This document shows positions 8,432-17,399 of a stretch of DNA of 64,000 nt, piece after piece. Origin of the DNA: an uncultured Rhodospirillales bacterium (GTDB taxonomy: Bacteria > Pseudomonadota > Alphaproteobacteria > ATCC43930 > CGMCC-115725). Numbering within the stretch: the stretch's first letter is position 1; the number at the start of each line of letters is the position of its first letter. Under the pieces are notes generated by a model. The model saw nothing but the letters and a program-made list of their open reading frames with translations. It was not told where the DNA came from and searched no databases. The stretch is taken from assembly GCA_903828515.1 (NCBI GenBank), contig CAIKMD010000003.1, positions 248,001 to 312,000 on the forward strand, read 5' to 3'. The position numbers were made by a program, and so were the translations under genes.

Positions 8432-9697
8432 ATGACCGAACGCCGCGCGAAGATCGCCGCCGTCATTCGCGTCGCGAGCGGCAATTTCCTCGAGATGTTC
8501 GATTTCTTCGTGTTTGGCTATTACGCCAAGGCGATCGGCGACATGTTCTTTCCGAGCGACGACCCGTTCGCGTCGCTGATGGCGGCGTTCATGACGTTCG
8601 GCGCCGGGTTTCTGATGCGGCCTTTGGGCGCGCTGGTGCTCGGCGCCTATATCGACCGCCACGGCCGCCGCACCGGGCTGATGCTCACGCTGATGCTGAT
8701 GGCGCTCGGCGTCCTGACGATCGCGCTGGTCCCCGGCTACGAAAGCTGGGGCGCGGCGGCGCCGGTGATCGTCGTGCTCGGGCGATTGATCCAGGGCTTC
8801 TCCGCCGGCGTCGAGCTGGGCGGCGTCTCGGTCTATCTCTCGGAAATCGCGACGCCCGGCCACAAGGGATTTTACGTCGCCTGGCAATCGGGCAGCCAGC
8901 AGATCGCGGTGATGGTGGTGGCGCTCCTCGGCGTGGCGCTCGCCGCCTATCTGACGCCCGCGCAGATCATGGCATGGGGCTGGCGCATCCCGTTCTTCGT
9001 CGGCTGTCTTATCATCCCGTTCATCTTCTGGCTGCGCACCGGGCTCGAGGAAACCGATGAATTCCTCGCGCAACAACACCATCCCGCCGTCGGTGAAATT
9101 TTTCGCAGCGTGGCCGCGCATTGGCGCCTCGTCCTGCTCGGCGGGCTGCTGGTGACGATGACGACGGTGTCGTTCTATTTCATCACCGCCTATACGCCGA
9201 CCTTCGGCGCGACGGTGCTGCATCTCACGCCGTTGTCGGGCTTGATCGTCACGCTCTGCGTCGGCTTCTCCAACCTGGTCTGGCTGCCGGTGATGGGCGC
9301 GGCATCGGATCGCATCGGGCGTCGGCCGTTGCTGCTGGCCTGCACCGTGTTGATGCTGCTCACCGCCTATCCGGCCTTGCTCTGGCTGGTCGACGCGCCG
9401 TCCTTCGCGCGCTTGCTGGGTGTCGAACTCTGGCTGTCGTTTCTCTACGGCAGCTACAACGGCGCGATGGTGGTCTACCTGACCGAAATCATGCCGCAAG
9501 CCGTGCGCACCGCGGGCTTCTCGGTCGCCTATAGTCTCGCGGCGGCTTTGTTCGGCGGCTTCACCCCGGCGATCAGCACCTATCTCATCCACATCACCGA
9601 CAATCGCGCGATGCCGGGGATCTGGCTCGGCTTTGCCGCGCTGTGCGGGCTGGCGGGAACCCTGCTGCTGGGGCGAAAGCGGCCGGTGGAGGCCTAG
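8432..9697 (+). CDS. MHS-family citrate/tricarballylate:H+ symporter
   Basis: A 421-residue inner-membrane transporter with twelve predicted hydrophobic segments. The family signature [18 protein letters not shown] opens the protein, then [20 protein letters not shown] with the RHGRRTG loop, [16 protein letters not shown], and [17 protein letters not shown]. These agree closely with the CitA/TcuC branch of the metabolite:H+ symporters, which import citrate or tricarballylate with protons. Citrate versus tricarballylate cannot be told apart. The ATG has a GGGGAGGAA ribosome site. No tricarballylate dehydrogenase genes lie nearby, so uptake of citrate-like acids seems more likely. Confidence 0.85.
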   Translation: MTERRAKIAAVIRVASGNFLEMFDFFVFGYYAKAIGDMFFPSDDPFASLMAAFMTFGAGFLMRPLGALVLGAYIDRHGRRTGLMLTLMLMALGVLTIALVPGYESWGAAAPVIVVLGRLIQGFSAGVELGGVSVYLSEIATPGHKGFYVAWQSGSQQIAVMVVALLGVALAAYLTPAQIMAWGWRIPFFVGCLIIPFIFWLRTGLEETDEFLAQQHHPAVGEIFRSVAAHWRLVLLGGLLVTMTTVSFYFITAYTPTFGATVLHLTPLSGLIVTLCVGFSNLVWLPVMGAASDRIGRRPLLLACTVLMLLTAYPALLWLVDAPSFARLLGVELWLSFLYGSYNGAMVVYLTEIMPQAVRTAGFSVAYSLAAALFGGFTPAISTYLIHITDNRAMPGIWLGFAALCGLAGTLLLGRKRPVEA

Positions 9698-9709
9698 ACC
9701 CAGGCAGGC

Positions 9710-9727
9710 GGGGCGGTTTTCCGCCCC
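9710..9727 (+). terminator. Possible terminator after the symporter gene
   Basis: GGGGCGG-TTTT-CCGCCCC forms a 7-bp hairpin 13 bases after the stop codon. A direct T tract does not follow, so termination would be weak or Rho-assisted. Confidence 0.35.
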
Positions 9728-9741
9728 CGAAAGCGCCCCTT

Positions 9742-9770
9742 TTGCCCCTCCCTTTGGAAGCCGTTATGCT
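9742..9770 (+). promoter_or_regulatory. Sigma-70 promoter of the aminotransferase-ftsK unit
   Basis: TTGCCC, a 17-bp spacer, then TATGCT. The start of transcription would be near 9777, about 27 bases before the TTG start codon. Confidence 0.55.
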
Positions 9771-9803
9771 ATGGTACCCGTGACTTAGGGGGTACTCTTC
9801 GAC

Positions 9804-10997
9804 TTGCCTATCAACCCGCGCCTCGAACGGCTTGCCGACAACCCGTTCTCGAAGCTCCGCGAGCTTCTGGACCCGGTGCAGCCACGCTCGAACGAGCCGG
9901 CCTTGCCCTGGGCGGTCGGCGAACCGCAGCACGAGCCGCCGCCCATGCTGGCGCGAATTCTGGCGGAAAACAGCCATTTATGGAACCGTTACCCGCCGCC
10001 GCCGGGGACCCCGGAATATCGCAAAGCGTGTGCCGCTTGGCTGGCCCGACGTTACCGGTTGCCGGCCGGAATGATCGATGCCGAGCGCCATGTCCTGATC
10101 TGCGACGGGACCAAGGAGGCGCTGTTCCTGGCGCCGCAAATGGCGGTGCCGCCGGACAAGAACGGCCGGGTCCCGACCGTCCTCATGCCGAACCCTTATT
10201 ACAATGTGTACAACGGCGGGGCGACGCTGGCGGGCGCCGAGCCGGTCTATCTCGACTGCACCAAGGAGACCGGGTTCCTGCCCGATCTCGATGCGATCCC
10301 CGAGGACATCCTCGCGCGCTGCGCGCTCTTTTATCTCTGCAGCCCGGCCAATCCGCAGGGCGCGGTCGCCGATCTCGCCTATCTCAAGGAAGCGATCCTG
10401 CTCGCGCGCGCTTACGACTTCGTCCTCGTCGTCGACGAATGTTATTGCGAGATTTATTCCGACGCGCCGCCGCCGGGCGCGCTCGATGCTTGCGCCGAAC
10501 TCGGCGGCGCGCTCGACCAGGTGCTGGTTTTTCACTCTCTCTCCAAGCGATCGAGCGCGGCGGGTTTGCGCTGCGGTTTCGTCGCCGGCGATCCGCGCCT
10601 GATCGAACGCTTCGCTCATCTGCGTTCCTACGCCGCCCCGCAAGTGCCGTTGCCGGTGCAGGAAGTCGGCATCGCGCTGTGGGGTGATGAAGATCACGTC
10701 GATGAAAACCGCGCGCGCTATCGCCGCAAATTCGACATCGCGGAAAATCTGCTGGGCGGACGTTTCGGTTTCTACCGGCCCGCCGGCGGATTCTTTCTCT
10801 GGCTCGATGTCGAGGATGGCGAGGCGGCGGCGCGCACCCTGTGGCGCGAGGCGGCCATTCGCGTGCTGCCCGGCGCCTATACCGCGCGCACCAATCCGGG
10901 CTGCGAGAATCCCGGCCAACGTTACATCCGCGTCGCTCTCGTTCACGACGACGCCACCATCGAAGCGGGCATGCGGCGCATGCTTCGCGTGCTTTAA
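9804..10997 (+). CDS. PLP-dependent class I/II aminotransferase (DapC-like)
   Basis: A 397-residue fold-type I aminotransferase. The PLP-binding lysine lies in FHSLSKRSSAAGLRCG, with YLCSPANPQG and VVDECYCEIYSD as the usual substrate/cofactor motifs and a C-terminal YIRVALVHD. Alphaproteobacterial homologues in front of ftsK are annotated as N-succinyldiaminopimelate aminotransferase (DapC), which makes an intermediate of lysine and peptidoglycan; that assignment is from context and not proven by residues. The start is TTG with an AGGGGG site about 11 bases upstream; the next ATG would remove a conserved N-terminal stretch. ftsK follows 17 bases after the stop. Confidence 0.82.
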   Translation: MPINPRLERLADNPFSKLRELLDPVQPRSNEPALPWAVGEPQHEPPPMLARILAENSHLWNRYPPPPGTPEYRKACAAWLARRYRLPAGMIDAERHVLICDGTKEALFLAPQMAVPPDKNGRVPTVLMPNPYYNVYNGGATLAGAEPVYLDCTKETGFLPDLDAIPEDILARCALFYLCSPANPQGAVADLAYLKEAILLARAYDFVLVVDECYCEIYSDAPPPGALDACAELGGALDQVLVFHSLSKRSSAAGLRCGFVAGDPRLIERFAHLRSYAAPQVPLPVQEVGIALWGDEDHVDENRARYRRKFDIAENLLGGRFGFYRPAGGFFLWLDVEDGEAAARTLWREAAIRVLPGAYTARTNPGCENPGQRYIRVALVHDDATIEAGMRRMLRVL

Positions 10998-11014
10998 GGA
11001 AGACGAGGAAGCCC

Positions 11015-13456
11015 ATGGCAAGCATCTCCGAGACCGGCCGCCGACTGATCGCATCGCCCGAACGTCCGTGGCGCCGCTTCTTCAGCCTGCTCGCGGGGCT
11101 GAGCCTTGGGCTGATGGCGATTTGGGTCGCGGCCGCGCTGGCGAGTTACGACCGTGGCGATCCGTCGTGGAATCAATCGATCGCGGCGACCGCGAAGAAC
11201 GCGATGGGTCTCTCGGGTGCCAAGATCGCCGACGCGTTGCTGCAATGGCTCGGACTTGCGGCGTGGCTGGTGCCCTTCGTCATGCTCGACTGGTCGGTGC
11301 GCCTGACGATCTGGCGCGGCCTGCGGCGCTTCTGGCTGAAGGCGCTGGTTCTGCCGCTGCTTTTTCCGGCCGCCGCTTTGGCGATCTCGATCCTGCCGCC
11401 GCCGGTGTCCTGGCCGCTCAAATCGGGAATCGGCGGCGCGATCGGCAAGATCGGTCGCGACGGCTTCGCGCATGTCAGCATCGCGCCGCCGCTTTCGGCG
11501 ATGGCGGCCGCCTTGGTCGTGTTGCTGCTGATGCTCTACGTCATGGGCTGGGGCTTCATGCGGATCGGCGGCACCCGCACGACGACGCAAAAGCGCCGCT
11601 ATGTCCGGCCGGCCCTGCGCACGCCCGATCCCGAGGACGACGAGCCCCGGAATGACGACGATACGGCGCCCAGGCCCAACCTCATCGCGCGGGCCAAGAC
11701 GATCCTGCTGCCGCTCTGGCGCAAGAGCATGGACGGCGCGACCGACGACGAGGCGGTCGCCACGGCACGCCGCGAACCGCGTTTCGGTGCGCCGGCGCAT
11801 ATCGACGACGACGAGATCGATATCGAGATCGACGAAGCCGACGATGAAAAACCCGCGCCGCGTCGCGTCGCCAAGATCGACCGGCCGTTGAAGGCGAAGA
11901 CGCGCGAGAAACAGCGCCAGGCGCTGCTCGATCTCGGTCCCTCGGGCGAACATCTTTTGCCGCCGCTCGACATGCTGCAGGAGGTCGTGCCCTCGCGCTT
12001 CACCGAAGTCAGCGAAGACGCGCTGCAACAGAACGCGCGCCTGCTCGAATCGGTGCTCGCCGATTTCGGTATCGAAGGCCGCATCGTCAAGGTGCGCCCC
12101 GGTCCGGTGGTCGGACTCTATGAGCTCGAACCCGCGCCCGGCATCAAGGCCTCGCGCGTGATCGGGCTCGCCGACGACATCGCGCGTTCGATGAGCGCCA
12201 TCTCGGCTCGCGTCGCGGTCATCCCCGGCCGCAATGTCATCGGCATCGAATTGCCCAATGTCCGCGCCGAGACGGTTTACCTGCGCGAGTTGCTGGCCTC
12301 CGAGGATTACGAGCGTTCCACCGCAAAGCTTGCGCTGGTGCTCGGCAAGGATATCGGCGGCACGCCGGTGATCGCCGATCTGGCGCGCATGCCGCATCTT
12401 CTCATTGCCGGAACGACAGGCTCAGGAAAATCCGTCGGCATCAACACGATGATCCTGTCGATCCTCTATCGTATGCCGCCCGATCAATGCAAATTCATCA
12501 TGATCGATCCGAAGATGCTCGAACTCTCGGTCTATGACGGCATTCCGCATCTCCTCGCGCCGGTGGTGACCGAGGCGCGCAAGGCGGTGGTCGCGCTCAA
12601 ATGGACGGTGCGCGAAATGGAAAACCGCTATCGCGCGATGTCGAAGCTCGGCGTGCGCAATATCGAGGGTTACAACCAGCGCCTCGCCGAAGCGAAAGCG
12701 CGCGGCGAGATTTTGAAGCGCAAGGTGCAGACCGGCTTCGACGAGGAAACCGGTCGTCCGGTGTTCGAGGAACAGCCGCTCGCCTCGCAACCGCTGCCGC
12801 TCATCATCGTGGTGGTCGACGAAATGGCCGATCTCATGCTGGTCGCCGGCAAAGACATCGAGGCCGCGGTGCAGCGTCTCGCCCAGATGGCGCGCGCCGC
12901 CGGCATCCATATCGTGATGGCGACGCAGCGTCCGTCGGTCGACGTCATCACCGGCACGATCAAGGCGAACTTCCCGACCCGCATCTCGTTCCAGGTGACC
13001 TCGAAGATCGACAGCCGCACCATCCTCGGTGAGAGCGGCGCCGAACAACTGCTCGGCCGCGGCGACATGCTCTATATGGCGGGCGGCGGACGCATCACGC
13101 GCGTGCACGGGCCGTTCGTGTCGGACGACGAGGTCGAGCGCGTCGTGCGTTTCCTGAAAGATAACGGCGGCCCGCCGACCTATATCGAGGAAGTCACCGA
13201 GGAAGAGGAAGACCTCGCCGCCATGGGCATGGGCGGCGACGAAGGCGCCGGCTCGGGCGATCAGCTTTACGACCAGGCGGTGGCCCTGGTCTGCCGCGAG
13301 CGCAAGGCCTCGACCAGCTTCGTGCAGCGCCATCTGCAGATCGGCTACAACCGCGCCGCGCGCATCGTCGAGCGGATGGAAGCCGAAGGCGTCGTGACCG
13401 CCGCCAATCACGTCGGCAAACGCGAGGTCCTGGGGCGCAATATCGACGAACGGTGA
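11015..13456 (+). CDS. ftsK: DNA translocase FtsK
   Basis: An 813-residue septal DNA translocase. Four hydrophobic segments (about 20-185) anchor it at the division site, followed by an acidic linker rich in Asp/Glu (about 200-300), shorter than in E. coli FtsK. The motor has Walker A GTTGSGKSVG, Walker B LIIVVVDEMADLM and a conserved MATQRPSVDVITG. The C-terminal winged-helix gamma domain (from LYDQAVALVCRERKAST) reads KOPS sites and contacts XerD at dif. The ATG chosen has GAGGAA upstream. It lies between the dapC-like and lolA genes, an alphaproteobacterial order. Confidence 0.95.
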   Translation: MASISETGRRLIASPERPWRRFFSLLAGLSLGLMAIWVAAALASYDRGDPSWNQSIAATAKNAMGLSGAKIADALLQWLGLAAWLVPFVMLDWSVRLTIWRGLRRFWLKALVLPLLFPAAALAISILPPPVSWPLKSGIGGAIGKIGRDGFAHVSIAPPLSAMAAALVVLLLMLYVMGWGFMRIGGTRTTTQKRRYVRPALRTPDPEDDEPRNDDDTAPRPNLIARAKTILLPLWRKSMDGATDDEAVATARREPRFGAPAHIDDDEIDIEIDEADDEKPAPRRVAKIDRPLKAKTREKQRQALLDLGPSGEHLLPPLDMLQEVVPSRFTEVSEDALQQNARLLESVLADFGIEGRIVKVRPGPVVGLYELEPAPGIKASRVIGLADDIARSMSAISARVAVIPGRNVIGIELPNVRAETVYLRELLASEDYERSTAKLALVLGKDIGGTPVIADLARMPHLLIAGTTGSGKSVGINTMILSILYRMPPDQCKFIMIDPKMLELSVYDGIPHLLAPVVTEARKAVVALKWTVREMENRYRAMSKLGVRNIEGYNQRLAEAKARGEILKRKVQTGFDEETGRPVFEEQPLASQPLPLIIVVVDEMADLMLVAGKDIEAAVQRLAQMARAAGIHIVMATQRPSVDVITGTIKANFPTRISFQVTSKIDSRTILGESGAEQLLGRGDMLYMAGGGRITRVHGPFVSDDEVERVVRFLKDNGGPPTYIEEVTEEEEDLAAMGMGGDEGAGSGDQLYDQAVALVCRERKASTSFVQRHLQIGYNRAARIVERMEAEGVVTAANHVGKREVLGRNIDER

Positions 13457-13564
13457 CAAAAATTTCATCCGCGCCCTTATTCGCTTGAACGCGGAACTCC
13501 GTGTATCGTCGGGACTTCAGTTGCGGGGTCCCGGCGATCCCGTTTCACGGAGAAGTCACCCGAC

Positions 13565-14200
13565 ATGATCGTCTCTCGTCGCGACCTGCTTTTAACCACC
13601 CTGCCGGCGCTGACCGCGATGGCCTTGCTGCCGCGCGCGGCGCATGCGGCCTTGAACGCGGCGGACACCGCCGACCTCAAGCGCGTGCAGGACTATCTCA
13701 ACAACATCAAAACCCTGCAGGCCAAGTTCGAACAGACCTCGGACGGCGGCGGCGTCGCTTCCGGCACGATCTATCTGCAGCGTCCCGGCAAGATGCGGGT
13801 GGTCTACGATCCGCCGGTGCCGATCCTCTTGGTCGCGACCGACGACCGCATCTGGTACTACGACAAACAGCTCCAACAGGTCAGTTTCTTCGCCTTGAAG
13901 GACACGCCGGCCTGGTTCCTGCTGCAGGACAATGTGAGCTTCGGCGGCGACATTTCCGTCTCGCATCTGGAGCGCGGGCCCGGCACGCTGCGCGTCACCG
14001 TCAACGAGACCAAGAATCCGGATCTCGGCCAGGCGACGCTGGTGATGAGCGACCAGCCGCTGCAATTGCGCAAATGGCAGATTCTCGATGCGCAGAAAAA
14101 GAACGTGACGGTGACGCTCGACGATCCGCATTACGGCGCGCCGCTCAACCCAAGCCTGTTTTATTGGACCGATCCGCGGCCGCCCAGCGCGCGCGAGTGA
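13565..14200 (+). CDS. lolA: LolA-like outer-membrane lipoprotein carrier
   Basis: A 211-residue periplasmic protein with the LolA fold: YLNNIKTLQAKFEQTS near the mature N-terminus, GTIYLQRPGKMRVVYDPP mid-protein and LRKWQILDAQ late. LolA carries lipoproteins from LolCDE to the outer membrane. The signal peptide carries an SRRDLL twin-arginine motif and ends AHA (about residue 29), so export through Tat is possible although LolA is normally Sec-exported. Position just after ftsK is typical in Alphaproteobacteria. Confidence 0.88.
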   Translation: MIVSRRDLLLTTLPALTAMALLPRAAHAALNAADTADLKRVQDYLNNIKTLQAKFEQTSDGGGVASGTIYLQRPGKMRVVYDPPVPILLVATDDRIWYYDKQLQQVSFFALKDTPAWFLLQDNVSFGGDISVSHLERGPGTLRVTVNETKNPDLGQATLVMSDQPLQLRKWQILDAQKKNVTVTLDDPHYGAPLNPSLFYWTDPRPPSARE

Positions 14201-14289
14201 ACGGGGAGCCGATGCGGGAATAGGTCGCATGCGCGATCCGTTACTGTAGGCTTGCAAAGATCGCTGTTCTCGGGCCCAATTTTTCCGCC

Positions 14290-15096
14290 ATGCCGTATCT
14301 CGATACGTTTGCCCCGTCGGATGCCGGACCGCTCGCGGTCATCGGCATCCAGTGCTGCCGGCGCGAAATCGTTACGCCGCATGGGCGAAGCCCCTCTCAC
14401 GCGGTGGTCAAGAAATACGTCGATGCGGTGATCGACGGCGCCGGCGGCTTGCCGATGCTGATCCCCGCCGAAGGCGGCGACGCGGCGGCAAAGGCGCTGA
14501 TCGCGCGGCTCGACGGGCTGCTGGTGCCGGGCTCGCCTTCCAATGTCGAACCGCATCACTATGCCGGCGACCCGAGCCTGCCCGATACGATGCACGACCC
14601 GGCGCGCGACGCGATGATCCTGCCGCTGTTGCGCGCGGCGGTGGCGGCCGATCTACCGGTGCTGGCGATCTGCCGCGGCATTCAGGAACTGAACGTGGCG
14701 TTGGGCGGCACGCTGCATCAGAACGTCCACGAAGTGCCCGGCCGCATCGATCATCGCGAAACGAGCGAAGACAGCGAGGACATACGTTACGCGCATTCCG
14801 CGCACGACGTCGCGCTGACCGGGGGCGGCCTGTTCGAGGATTTTGCCGGCGGCAAACGGCTGATGGTCAATTCGCTCCACACCCAAGGCATCGATCGTCT
14901 TGCCACGGCGCTGTCGGTCGAAGCGGTTGCGCCTGACGGGCAGATCGAGGCGGTGTGTCTGCCGGGGTCACGGTTCATCGTCGGCGTGCAATGGCATCCC
15001 GAATTTCGTCTCGCCGAAAATCCCTTCTCGGTTCGGCTGTTCCGCGCGTTCGGCGCGGCCTGTCGCGCCCGCGCCGCGGCGCGCCAACTCGTCTGA
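14290..15096 (+). CDS. Gamma-glutamyl-gamma-aminobutyrate hydrolase family (peptidase C26)
   Basis: A 268-residue class I glutamine amidotransferase-like hydrolase. The nucleophile cysteine is in AICRGIQELNVALGG and the His-Glu pair in VQWHPEFR, with GTLHQNVHE and NSLHTQGID as further PuuD hallmarks. PuuD releases GABA from gamma-glutamyl-GABA in putrescine breakdown, but no other puu genes are nearby, so another gamma-glutamyl substrate is possible. No clear ribosome site precedes the ATG. It ends ahead of the candidate small-RNA gene. Confidence 0.85.
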   Translation: MPYLDTFAPSDAGPLAVIGIQCCRREIVTPHGRSPSHAVVKKYVDAVIDGAGGLPMLIPAEGGDAAAKALIARLDGLLVPGSPSNVEPHHYAGDPSLPDTMHDPARDAMILPLLRAAVAADLPVLAICRGIQELNVALGGTLHQNVHEVPGRIDHRETSEDSEDIRYAHSAHDVALTGGGLFEDFAGGKRLMVNSLHTQGIDRLATALSVEAVAPDGQIEAVCLPGSRFIVGVQWHPEFRLAENPFSVRLFRAFGAACRARAAARQLV

Positions 15097-15143
15097 TACG
15101 CCGCGCGCAGACCCCACGAATTGTTGGGTCTGACATGACAAGT

Positions 15144-15172
15144 TTGACAGACTCGCCGTCAGACGCCTGATT
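15144..15172 (+). promoter_or_regulatory. Putative promoter of the candidate small RNA
   Basis: TTGACA is followed after 17 bp by CTGATT. The -35 box is perfect but the -10 box is poor, so this is tentative. It would start a transcript near 15179 that ends at the strong terminator about 190 bases on. Confidence 0.35.
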
Positions 15173-15178
15173 TGATTT

Positions 15179-15372
15179 CTGGATCAATTGGTTATCGCGA
15201 TTCGGCGGGTCCGGGCCCGACCCATTGAAGGCCGGGCATCGGGTTCCCAACTAGAATCCCAGAAGCGTGGCGATTTCTTCGCTGCCAACCCGTCCGGCGT
15301 TCCCCCGAGCCCTGACGGGTCCCCTCAAGGGGCTTCGGGCGCCCGGCTACCCCCCTAGCCGGGCGCCTTTTT
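15179..15372 (+). ncRNA. Candidate structured small RNA (unknown family)
   Basis: This stretch lies in a 328-base gap with no protein gene. It holds nested inverted repeats: a GGGTC/GACCC hairpin near 15210-15230, a longer stem in which GCCGG..GGGTT pairs with AACCC..CCGGC across about 70 bases, a CCCCTCAAGGGG element, and a perfect terminator. With a TTGACA box upstream this looks like an independent transcript of about 190 nt. I do not recognise 4.5S RNA, tmRNA or RNase P motifs; the size would suit a 6S-type RNA, but that is a guess. A processed leader of the next gene is unlikely because the terminator intervenes. Confidence 0.45.
15338..15372 (+). terminator. Strong Rho-independent terminator
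   Basis: A perfect 11-bp stem (GGCGCCCGGCT with AGCCGGGCGCC) with an 8-base loop is followed by TTTTT. It is 240 bases past the preceding stop codon, so it more likely serves a small RNA than the PuuD-like gene. Confidence 0.85.
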
Positions 15373-15424
15373 ATTGCGCGCGATTTGTTCTAGCGATGAT
15401 CGCGTTACGCGAGGGGCGGGGAAC

Positions 15425-16489
15425 ATGTCGGAACCGTTGGTGATCGCCAGGCAGGGCTATCTCTTTGCCGGCGGCAAATATGTCGAGATCGACGGCAAGA
15501 AAACGCTGGCCGGCCAGCTCTATGCCGAATTTCAGATCCCGGAAAATCTCACCTGTCCCTATCCCGTCATCATGGTGCATGGCGGCAGCCAGTCGGGCAC
15601 CAACTACACCGGCACGCCCGACGGCCGCGAAGGCTGGGCGCAGCATTTTCTCCATCGCGGCTATGCGGTCTATGTCGTCGATCAGGTCGGGCGCGGCCGT
15701 GCCGCCTATCATCCCGATCCCTGCGGGCCGGTGCGCCATCCCGATCTCGATGGTGCGCAACAACGCTTCGTCGCGATCGAACGCGACAAGCTTTGGCCGC
15801 AAGCCGCGTTGCACACGCAATGGCCGGGCGCGGCCGCGCCGGGCGATCCGATCTTCGATCAGTTCTTTGCATCCCAACTGCCGACCATCGCCGATTTCAC
15901 CCGGCAACAGGAACTCAACCGCGATGCGCTGATCGCGCTGATCGACAAGATCGGTCCGGCGATCCTGCTCACCCATTCGCAATCGGGCGCGTTCGGCTGG
16001 CCGGTCGCTGACGCAAGGCCGGATCAGGTGAAGGCGTTGATCCAGGCCGAGCCAAGCGGCCCGCCGTTTTACGATGTCGGGCTCGAGTATCTCGGGCCGC
16101 CCGAGTATTACCGCGCGGGCGCCAAATCGCGGCCCTGGGGTCTGTGCTCGGTGCCGCTGACCTATGATCCGCCGGGCATGCCCGAAGCGGTGCAGGAGAA
16201 AGACTCCGACGGTCCGGGCCTCGCGCGCGGCTGGCTGCAGGCGGAACCGCCGCGCAAACTGCCGAACCTCATGCGCGTGCCGATCCTGATCGTCAGTGCC
16301 GAGGCGTCCTATCACGCGACCTACGATCACCTCACGGTGAAATATCTCGAACAGGCCGGGGTGAAGCCGCACGTCATGCGGCTCGCCGATCTCGGCATCA
16401 AGGGCAATGGCCATATGCTGCAACTCGAGAGCAACAATCACGAAATCGCGCGCGTGATGCTGCATTGGCTGACAGAGACGTTAGGATAA
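15425..16489 (+). CDS. Alpha/beta hydrolase (esterase-like)
   Basis: A 354-residue protein with an alpha/beta hydrolase fold: oxyanion region MVHGGSQSGTNYTGTPDG, nucleophile serine in LLTHSQSGAFGW and a late histidine in GIKGNGHMLQLESNNHEI. No signal peptide is seen, so it should be cytoplasmic. It resembles bacterial proteins annotated only as esterases; the substrate is unknown. The ATG at 15425 has a GAGGGGCGGGGA site and follows the strong terminator, so a separate promoter is needed. xthA starts five bases after its stop and is probably co-transcribed. Confidence 0.78.
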   Translation: MSEPLVIARQGYLFAGGKYVEIDGKKTLAGQLYAEFQIPENLTCPYPVIMVHGGSQSGTNYTGTPDGREGWAQHFLHRGYAVYVVDQVGRGRAAYHPDPCGPVRHPDLDGAQQRFVAIERDKLWPQAALHTQWPGAAAPGDPIFDQFFASQLPTIADFTRQQELNRDALIALIDKIGPAILLTHSQSGAFGWPVADARPDQVKALIQAEPSGPPFYDVGLEYLGPPEYYRAGAKSRPWGLCSVPLTYDPPGMPEAVQEKDSDGPGLARGWLQAEPPRKLPNLMRVPILIVSAEASYHATYDHLTVKYLEQAGVKPHVMRLADLGIKGNGHMLQLESNNHEIARVMLHWLTETLG

Positions 16490-16493
16490 TTCG

Positions 16494-17294
16494 ATGCTCA
16501 CCCTTGTCACCTGGAACATCAATTCGGTCCGGCTGCGGATCGATCTCGTCAAGCGCCTGATCGGCGAGTTGAAGCCCGACGTGCTGTGCCTGCAGGAGAC
16601 CAAGACGCCCGACGAATTTTTTCCCCGCGAGGCGGTCGAGGCGCTGGGCTTTCCGCACATGATGGTGCACGGGATGAAAGGCTATAACGGCGTGGCGATT
16701 CTATCGAAGCGCGCGCTCACGAAGGCGCGCAGCGAAGGCTGGTGCGACAAGGAGGATTGCCGTCATGGCATCGCCGAATTGCCGGGCGGGATCGAGCTGC
16801 ACAATGTCTACATCCCGGCCGGCGGCGACATTCCCGATCCGGTCGAGAACGTGAAATTCGCCCACAAGCTTCGCTTCCTCGACGAGGTCACCGGCTGGTT
16901 CCAGGGCCGCAAGCGGTCGACCAAGCCGACCATCCTGGTTGGCGACCTCAACATCGCGCCGCTCGAAACCGATGTTTGGTCGCACAAGCAATTGCTCGAT
17001 GTGGTCAGCCATACGCCGGTTGAAGTCGCCAAGCTCAACGCGCTGCAGAAATCGGCGAAGTTCGTCGATGCCGTGCGTCACTTCATCCCGCCCGAGCAAA
17101 AACTTTATACCTGGTGGAGCTATCGCAATCGCGATTGGGCGGCGTCGGATCGCGGTCGTCGCCTCGATCACATTTGGGTGACGCCGGTGCTGCAGGATCG
17201 TCTGTTCGGCGCCGCCGTGCATAAAAGCGCACGCGATTGGGAGCGTGGCTCCGATCATGTTCCTGTGTTGGTGCGGATTCGCGATGCCGATTGA
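16494..17294 (+). CDS. xthA: Exodeoxyribonuclease III
   Basis: A 266-residue AP endonuclease/3'-exonuclease of the exonuclease III family, the usual length. Family motifs are complete: TWNINSVRLR, LCLQETKTPDEFFP with the metal-binding Glu, YNGVAILSK, VGDLNIAPLETDVW with the catalytic Asp-Asn pair, and the C-terminal RRLDHIWVTP and RGSDHVPV with the catalytic His. It cuts at abasic sites in base-excision repair and would act downstream of glycosylases such as the AlkA-like enzyme. Confidence 0.93.
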   Translation: MLTLVTWNINSVRLRIDLVKRLIGELKPDVLCLQETKTPDEFFPREAVEALGFPHMMVHGMKGYNGVAILSKRALTKARSEGWCDKEDCRHGIAELPGGIELHNVYIPAGGDIPDPVENVKFAHKLRFLDEVTGWFQGRKRSTKPTILVGDLNIAPLETDVWSHKQLLDVVSHTPVEVAKLNALQKSAKFVDAVRHFIPPEQKLYTWWSYRNRDWAASDRGRRLDHIWVTPVLQDRLFGAAVHKSARDWERGSDHVPVLVRIRDAD

Positions 17295-17399
17295 TGGCGA
17301 AATTGTGGCGACATCGCATAAGCCATCGGAAAACCGCATGGCTCACCGCTTTCAATAAATAGTTGCGGCTCACGGAAATTAGCGCAAGCTATCGACGTC

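Noticed and set aside
8396-9592. Minus-strand 398-codon frame opposite the MHS symporter gene
   Set aside because: Low-complexity Arg/His/Gln/Asp composition typical of the reverse of a membrane-protein gene; the plus-strand frame has a ribosome site and full family motifs.
15179-15372. Identification of the structured intergenic RNA as 4.5S, tmRNA or RNase P RNA
   Set aside because: The conserved GGAAGCAG-type SRP loop, tRNA-like ends and RNase P core motifs are not seen; the family is left open.
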